22,888 nucleotides of DNA, taken from positions 1-22,888 of the forward strand of contig CAMLLU010000081.1 in NCBI GenBank assembly GCA_946480925.1, written 5' to 3'. The position numbers and the translations under genes are program-made. How positions within the stretch are numbered: position 1 is the first letter of the stretch; every line of letters begins with the position of its first letter. The DNA comes from an uncultured Rivibacter sp. Lineage in GTDB: Bacteria > Pseudomonadota > Gammaproteobacteria > Burkholderiales > Burkholderiaceae. The notes under the pieces were generated by a model. The model did no database searches. It was given only the letters and a program-made list of their open reading frames with translations, and was not told the origin of the DNA. Of this stretch, positions 18,761 through 22,888 are shown piece after piece.

Positions 18761-19831
18761 ATGTCCTCGTCTTCCGTTCCCCCGAAGCCCGCTCCCACGC
18801 GCTGGCTGGCCGGGCTCAACACCCGGCGCGTGATCGTCGCGCTCGTGCTGGGCCTCGTGGTCGCGCTGGCGCTCAACCCGATCTTCGTCACGCCGTTTCC
18901 CATCCTGCTCGGCCGCACGCTGGTGATCGCGATGGTGCTGCTGCTGGCCTTCACGCTGGCCGGCAACTGGCCGCAGACGCTGGTGCCGCGCTGGGTGATG
19001 CAGCTCATCGCCGTGGGGCTGGCGGCGCCGCTGGCCACGTTCGCGCTTTACGCGATGTTCGTGGGCGGCGACCTGTCGCGCTTCCTGCAGCACGAGGGCT
19101 TGCTGTCCGGCTTCCTGTGGATCGCGGGCTCGAGCCTGGTGGTGGGGCTGTTGCTCACGCTGGGGGCGCTGTACCGCGAGCGCGACGCGCAGATGCGCGC
19201 CCAGGCGCTGGAGTTCGAGCTCGAGCGCAGCACGCTGGCACGCCAGGCGCTCGACGCGCAGCTGCGCGTGCTGCATGCGCAGATCGAGCCGCACTTCCTG
19301 TTCAACACGCTGGCCAACGTGCAGGCGTTGGTGGAAGCCGGCTCGCCGCGCGCGGCGCCGGTGCTGCGCAGCCTCATCGCCTACCTGCGGGCTGCGATGC
19401 CGCGGCTGCGCGACGAGAACGGCTCCACGCTGGCGGCCGAGATCGAGCTCGTGCGCGCCTACCTCGAAGTGATGCACCTGCGCATGCCCGACCGGCTGAC
19501 CTACACCATCGACCTGCCGGCCGACCTGGCCGCGCTGCGCTTTCCGGCGATGGCGCTGCTCACGCTGGTGGAAAACGCCATCCGCCATGGCATCGACCCG
19601 AGCGAGGAGGGCGGCCGCATCGAGATCGGCGCTCGGCGCGACGACAAGGGCGGCGTGCGCGTGTGGGTGCTCGACACCGGTGTGGGCCTGCGCGACACTG
19701 CCCGGCCCGGTACCGGCCTGGCCAATCTGCGGGAGCGGCTTGCGGCTTTCTTCGGGCCGCGTGCGCAGGTCGAACTCTCAGAGAACATGCCGTCCGGGGT
19801 TCGTGCCGAGATCGTGTTCCCAGCTGATTGA
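18761..19831 (+). CDS. LytS/YehU-type sensor histidine kinase
   Basis: A 356-residue membrane kinase of the His_kinase (PF06580) class. The N-terminal half has about four hydrophobic helices (about 24-45, 48-68, 78-105, 115-140) with very short loops, so there is no large outside sensor domain. A short coiled coil (about 143-172) leads to the phospho-acceptor region QIEPHFLFNTLANV with His178. The ATPase part has LVENAIRHGI (N box) and DTGVGL, then GTGLANLRERL. Such kinases pair with LytTR-type regulators, and one lies directly downstream. The ATG at 18761 is preceded by a possible GTG at 18758 and only a weak ribosome site. The frame is open back to 18443 but antisense to the yitT-like gene. 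The gap to the regulator is filled by a long imperfect palindrome. Confidence 0.92.
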   Translation: MSSSSVPPKPAPTRWLAGLNTRRVIVALVLGLVVALALNPIFVTPFPILLGRTLVIAMVLLLAFTLAGNWPQTLVPRWVMQLIAVGLAAPLATFALYAMFVGGDLSRFLQHEGLLSGFLWIAGSSLVVGLLLTLGALYRERDAQMRAQALEFELERSTLARQALDAQLRVLHAQIEPHFLFNTLANVQALVEAGSPRAAPVLRSLIAYLRAAMPRLRDENGSTLAAEIELVRAYLEVMHLRMPDRLTYTIDLPADLAALRFPAMALLTLVENAIRHGIDPSEEGGRIEIGARRDDKGGVRVWVLDTGVGLRDTARPGTGLANLRERLAAFFGPRAQVELSENMPSGVRAEIVFPAD

Positions 19832-19847
19832 AATGAACTCCAATTCA

Positions 19848-19939
19848 TTCACCGCGGAGACGCGGAGGACGCAGAGGGCCGCAGAGAAGACCTGTATTTC
19901 TCCGCGAATCCTCCGCGTTCTCTGCGCCTCCGCGGTGAA
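19848..19939. repeat. Long imperfect palindrome between kinase and regulator genes
   Basis: The left arm (19848-19888) and right arm (19898-19939) are about 41 bases each and mostly complementary, with a 9-base loop. The outer 12 bases, ttcaccgcggag against ctccgcggtgaa, pair perfectly. Inside, both arms are built from short units of the form gcRgagg, with mismatches. Purine-rich elements of this kind (accgcRgagacgc...) recur between genes in many environmental bacteria, from general recollection. It lies 16 bases after the kinase stop and fills most of the intergenic gap. Confidence 0.85.
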
Positions 19940-19987
19940 GGTGTTCAGCGACTCATGCTCACGCCACCCAAGCTTGTTCGCCCAGAG

Positions 19988-20776
19988 ATGGCTACGACAG
20001 CCCTGATCGCCGACGACGAGCCGCTGCTGCGCGAGCACCTGCGGCTGCTGCTGTCGCGCCTGTGGCCCGAGCTGCAGGTGGTGGCCGAGGCGCGCAACGG
20101 GCGCGAGGCGATCGAGCTGTTCGACGAACACTCGCCGCGCGTGCTGTTCCTCGACATCCACATGCCGGGCATCAACGGCATCGAGGCGGCCCGTGCAGTG
20201 GCGCGGCGCGCGCACGTGGTGTTCATCACCGCTTACGAGCAGTACGCGGTGCAGGCCTTCGAGCAGGGCGCCATCGACTACGTGATCAAGCCCTTCGACG
20301 AGCAGCGGCTGGCCGACACCGTGCAGCGCCTGCGCGAGCGGCTCGAAGGGCAGCCCGGTGCTTCGGCAGCAGCCGGCGACGACCGGCTCGACGCGGTGAT
20401 CGAGCAGCTCTCGGCGCGTCTGCGCCAGCAGGGCACGGCGGGTGCCCGGCCGTGGCTGCAGTGGATCAAGGCTTCGGTGGGCCAGAGCATCCGCCTCATC
20501 CCGGTGGAGCAGGTGCACTACCTGCGCTCCGACGAGAAGTACACGCTGGTGGTGTGGGAAGGCGGCGAGGCGCTGATCCGCAAGTCGATCCGCGAGCTGG
20601 CCGACGAACTGGACCCCGAGCGCTTCGTGCAGATCCACCGCTCGACCATCGTGAACCTGCGCTGCGTGGCGCAGATCACGCGCGGCCCCAACGAGACCGC
20701 CGAAGTGCACCTGGCCGGCCGCAGCGAGGTGTTGCCCGTGAGCCGCAGCTACGTGCACTTGTTCCGCCAAATGTAG
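19988..20776 (+). CDS. LytTR-family response regulator
   Basis: A 262-residue regulator. The REC domain (about 1-120) has the acidic pair in LIADDEPLL, the phospho-acceptor Asp56 in VLFLDIHMPGING, the Thr/Ser-type FITAYEQYAVQAF and Lys in VIKPFDE. A linker of about 35 residues leads to a C-terminal LytTR DNA-binding domain (about 158-262), with the features SVGQSIRLIPVEQVHYLRSDEKY, LADELDPERFVQIHRSTIVNL and VSRSYVHLFRQ. It should be phosphorylated by the kinase just upstream. LytTR regulators often control cell-surface, adhesion or membrane-stress genes; the target here is unknown. An in-frame ATG at 19955 would add 11 residues; 19988 is preferred because MATTALIADDEP is the usual N-terminus. 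Neither start has a strong ribosome site. The kinase-regulator gap holds a palindrome. Confidence 0.93.
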   Translation: MATTALIADDEPLLREHLRLLLSRLWPELQVVAEARNGREAIELFDEHSPRVLFLDIHMPGINGIEAARAVARRAHVVFITAYEQYAVQAFEQGAIDYVIKPFDEQRLADTVQRLRERLEGQPGASAAAGDDRLDAVIEQLSARLRQQGTAGARPWLQWIKASVGQSIRLIPVEQVHYLRSDEKYTLVVWEGGEALIRKSIRELADELDPERFVQIHRSTIVNLRCVAQITRGPNETAEVHLAGRSEVLPVSRSYVHLFRQM

Positions 20777-20788
20777 GAACAGTGAGCT

Positions 20789-20829
20789 GTGACTGGTGAC
20801 CGGTGACTGGTGGGCTGCCACTGGTCACT
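20789..20829. repeat. Short direct and inverted repeat cluster
   Basis: A 10-bp direct repeat, gtgactggtg, occurs at 20789-20798 and 20803-20812. An inverted relative, ccactggtcac, follows at 20819-20829. The cluster sits just after the regulator's stop codon and could be a weak 3'-end structure. No T-run follows. Confidence 0.5.
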
Positions 20830-20910
20830 GCATATGCAGCAGGCACTTGCGATGGGCCGGTCGCACAAGGTCACGAATCGCGTGGTGGCGGGGCTGGGAA
20901 GCCCGAATGC

Positions 20911-20938
20911 TCAAGTTGTCCCGTTGTGGCGCCGATAT
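20911..20938 (+). promoter_or_regulatory. FliA (sigma-28)-like promoter of the chemotaxis receptor
   Basis: TCAAGTT (20911-20917) and GCCGATAT (20931-20938) match the two boxes of flagellar sigma-28 promoters, with 13 bases between them. The expected mRNA start would be near 20945, giving a leader of about 85 bases before the ATG at 21032. MCP genes are classic late flagellar-class targets, which supports the call. Confidence 0.75.
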
Positions 20939-21031
20939 TCGGATCGCTAGGCAGGGAGTCGGCTCGCAAGAATCGAGGCATTCGCATTCGTATCGGGACC
21001 GGAAGAGCTCCAACGGATAGGAAAGCACCCA

Positions 21032-22603
21032 ATGAAGAGACAACTCACGCTCGGCCAGCGTTTTGCGCTCGGCTTCTCGGTGATCCTTGCGCTCGTGTTG
21101 GCCATTGCCGGTATCGGCTGGCTCAGCGTCGCCGACGTCGGCGGCAAGCTCACGCACATCGTCGAGGTCAACAACCCCAAGACCGAACTGGCCCACAACC
21201 TGATGGGCGAGATCAACGAGATGGCGATCCGCACGCGCTCGATCACGCTGCTCACCGACGTGAAAGAGATCGACCAGGAAGTCGCCCAGCTCGACCAGAC
21301 CATCGCGCGCTACCAGAAGACGGCCAAGGCGCTTGGTGAAACGATGGCGGCGGGGGCCGCCGAGCAGGAGCTCAAGCTGCTCAAGTCCATCGAGACCCAG
21401 GCTGCCGTCACCATTCCACTGGTGAAGGAAGCCGCGCGCCACGGCAAGGAAGGCGCCAACATCGAAGCGACGCTGCTGCTCACGAGCAAGGTCCGCCCCG
21501 CCGAAGACGGCTGGCGCAAGGCCGTTCGCGACCTGGCGGCGGTGGAGGCCGAACTCAACATGCAGACCCAGGCGAGCGCCCGCGCAAGCCAGACGCGTGC
21601 ACGGCTCGTCATGCTGGCCGCGGCGGCCGGCGCGCTGGTGCTGGGCGTGTTCCTCGCATGGCGGCTCACGCGCGCCGTCACCGGGCCGGTGGGCAGCGCC
21701 ATCCAGGTGGCCGAGCGCATCGCCGCGGGCGACCTGTCGAACCAGGTCGAGATCCGCACGCAAGACGAGATCGGCCGCCTGCTGCAGGCCGTGGCCACGA
21801 TGCAGGACAAGCTGCGCGAACTGGTGGGCGACATCCGCCAGTCCGCCGAGTCCATCTCCACCGCCAGCAGCGAAATCGCCAGCGGCAACCAGGACCTGTC
21901 GATGCGCACCGAACAGGCCGCCAGCAACCTGCAGCAAACGGCCAGCTCGATGGAGCAGCTCACCGGCACGGTGAAGCAGACCGCCGACTCGGCGCGCACC
22001 GCCAATCAGCTCGCGTCTTCAGCCTCTGCTTCGGCGGCCAAGGGCGGCGAAGTGGTGTCGCAGGTCGTCTCGACGATGGACGACATCACCGCGAGCTCGA
22101 AGAAGATCTCCGACATCATCGGCGTGATCGACGGCATCGCGTTCCAGACCAACATCCTCGCCCTCAACGCTGCGGTGGAAGCCGCACGTGCCGGTGAGCA
22201 AGGCCGCGGCTTCGCGGTGGTGGCCGGCGAAGTGCGCAGCCTCGCGCAACGCAGCGCCGAAGCGGCCAAGGAGATCAAGAGCCTCATCGGTGCGAGCGTC
22301 GAACGCGTGGAAGCCGGCTCGAAGCTGGTGCAGGACGCCGGCAGCACGATGCAGGAGATCGTGGCCAGCGTGGCTCGCGTGAACGACATCATCGGCGAGA
22401 TCACCGCCGCCGCCAGCGAGCAGAGCGACGGCATCGGCCAGGTGAACACCGCCGTCACGCAGCTCGATCAGATGACGCAGCAGAACGCGTCGCTGGTGGA
22501 AGAGAGCGCGGCCGCCGCCGAAAGCCTGAAGGAACAGGCGCACCGGCTCGCGGCCACCGTGCGCGCGTTCCGCCTGAGCCAGGGTGAGATGGTCGCAGTC
22601 TGA
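21032..22603 (+). CDS. Methyl-accepting chemotaxis protein
   Basis: A 523-residue transmembrane chemoreceptor. TM1 is at about 12-33, a periplasmic four-helix-bundle (4HB_MCP) domain at about 34-190 and TM2 at about 191-212. HAMP follows (about 212-265, with [24 protein letters not shown]), then the long signalling coiled coil. The hairpin tip starts at Gly368 ([38 protein letters not shown]), which binds CheA and CheW. Methylation-type helices with Glu/Gln pairs flank it. The C-terminus ([12 protein letters not shown]) lacks the CheR/CheB-binding pentapeptide NWETF. The ligand is unknown. An AGGA ribosome site lies about 9 bases before the ATG. A sigma-28-like promoter precedes the gene, and two terminator-like hairpins follow it, so it seems to be a single-gene unit. 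Confidence 0.96.
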   Translation: MKRQLTLGQRFALGFSVILALVLAIAGIGWLSVADVGGKLTHIVEVNNPKTELAHNLMGEINEMAIRTRSITLLTDVKEIDQEVAQLDQTIARYQKTAKALGETMAAGAAEQELKLLKSIETQAAVTIPLVKEAARHGKEGANIEATLLLTSKVRPAEDGWRKAVRDLAAVEAELNMQTQASARASQTRARLVMLAAAAGALVLGVFLAWRLTRAVTGPVGSAIQVAERIAAGDLSNQVEIRTQDEIGRLLQAVATMQDKLRELVGDIRQSAESISTASSEIASGNQDLSMRTEQAASNLQQTASSMEQLTGTVKQTADSARTANQLASSASASAAKGGEVVSQVVSTMDDITASSKKISDIIGVIDGIAFQTNILALNAAVEAARAGEQGRGFAVVAGEVRSLAQRSAEAAKEIKSLIGASVERVEAGSKLVQDAGSTMQEIVASVARVNDIIGEITAAASEQSDGIGQVNTAVTQLDQMTQQNASLVEESAAAAESLKEQAHRLAATVRAFRLSQGEMVAV

Positions 22604-22629
22604 TACCGCAGCGACTTGAATGTGCCTGG

Positions 22630-22656
22630 CGAGCCGGGCTCTTGCGCGGCTCGTTT
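22630..22656 (+). terminator. Probable terminator after the chemoreceptor gene
   Basis: cgagccg (22630-22636) pairs with cggctcg (22647-22653) around a 10-base loop, followed by ttt. It lies 26 bases after the stop codon. The stem is short and the T-run brief, so efficiency is uncertain; the hairpin at 22720-22755 may act as a second terminator. Confidence 0.55.
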
Positions 22657-22719
22657 GCTTTCAAGAAATGCCGCGCTGCCCTCATGCAGCTTCCGTTGCG
22701 ATAGCAATGCTTTCTGAAT

Positions 22720-22755
22720 GAGGGGGAAGACCGCTGAGCGGCTTCCCTCGTTTTT
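22720..22755 (+). terminator. Rho-independent terminator
   Basis: The arm gagggggaagaccgc (22720-22734) pairs with gcggcttccctc (22738-22749), with a bulged a and an extra gg in the left arm and a 3-base loop tga. A run of five T at 22751-22755 follows. It is the better of the two terminator candidates downstream of the chemoreceptor gene, and could also isolate the next gene. Confidence 0.75.
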
Positions 22756-22850
22756 GGGGAGGACAGGCTCAGGCGTCGCTCCAGGCCGTGTTCGGCTGCT
22801 AAGCTCCCGCGCCGCACGCACTCAAGCGTGCAAGCAGAGGGAGCGACCCA
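22756..22850 (+). promoter_or_regulatory. Leader and possible promoter of the last gene
   Basis: TGCTAAGCT at 22797-22805 resembles an extended -10 box, with no clear -35. A small hairpin, gcacgc (22814-22819) with gcgtgc (22826-22831), follows. AGGGAG at 22838-22843 is a good ribosome site 7 bases before the ATG at 22851. The promoter is tentative; the ribosome site is convincing. Confidence 0.4.
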
Positions 22851-22888
22851 ATGAACAAGCCCAATGAATGGGCCAGCCTGCTGTCATC
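22851..22888 (+). CDS. Start of an unidentified gene, cut by window end
   Basis: The ATG at 22851 follows a good AGGGAG ribosome site and opens a frame of 12 full codons (MNKPNEWASLLS) to the window edge. Too little is visible to name a family. A terminator upstream and a possible -10 box suggest it is the first gene of its own unit. Confidence 0.6.
   Translation, partial: MNKPNEWASLLS

Overview
The window is very GC-rich and densely coded, with codon use dominated by G/C third positions. Its gene content points to a betaproteobacterium of the order Burkholderiales, probably in the Rhizobacter/Roseateles/Variovorax-like range. The features behind this are an otsB-GH15-otsA trehalose operon, a TRAP-type binding protein next to a hybrid kinase, an EttA ABC-F protein, a DUF4953-type metalloprotease lipoprotein, a LytS/LytTR two-component pair and an MCP behind a FliA-like promoter. 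The genus is inferred from gene content only. No tRNA, rRNA, CRISPR array, transposase, integrase or phage gene is visible.

Layout from left to right. (1) Bases 2-1357, plus: the 3' part of a DUF4874/DUF4832 protein whose N-terminus lies outside the window; its linker is a perfect 12-bp tandem repeat coding APTP. (2) Bases 1383-5434, minus: a three-gene trehalose operon read otsB, GH15 hydrolase, otsA, with short gaps and good ribosome sites for the last two genes. (3) Bases 5652-9278, plus: a DctP-type periplasmic binding protein followed after 24 bases by a membrane hybrid histidine kinase with an N-terminal sensor, PAS, HisKA, HATPase and REC; no DctQ/DctM permease is present, so a sensory role is plausible. 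(4) Bases 9432-11096: EttA, the translational throttle ATPase, followed by a perfect 18-bp stem terminator. (5) Bases 11428-14262: a 944-residue predicted lipoprotein zinc metalloprotease. (6) Bases 14577-17954: a DoxX-like membrane protein and then a 729-residue fusion of a papain-like (C1) cysteine peptidase with an alpha/beta hydrolase. (7) Bases 17959-18594, minus: a YitT-family membrane protein, ending 4 bases from the fusion gene. (8) Bases 18761-20776, plus: a LytS/YehU-type histidine kinase and a LytTR response regulator, separated by a 92-base imperfect palindrome. (9) Bases 21032-22603: a methyl-accepting chemotaxis protein preceded by a sigma-28 (FliA)-like promoter. (10) From 22851: the first codons of another gene, cut by the window end.

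Most of the window is ordinary chromosomal backbone. The least ordinary item is the C1 peptidase-alpha/beta hydrolase fusion, which carries two complete-looking active sites and no export signal. Next in interest are the orphan binding protein/hybrid kinase pair, the palindrome inside the LytS/LytTR operon, a histidine-rich insert in the metalloprotease, and a hairpin that pairs the ribosome site of the GH15 gene. Long open frames opposite these genes (for example 5673-9341 minus and 11578-14505 minus) are side effects of high GC content and were not annotated.
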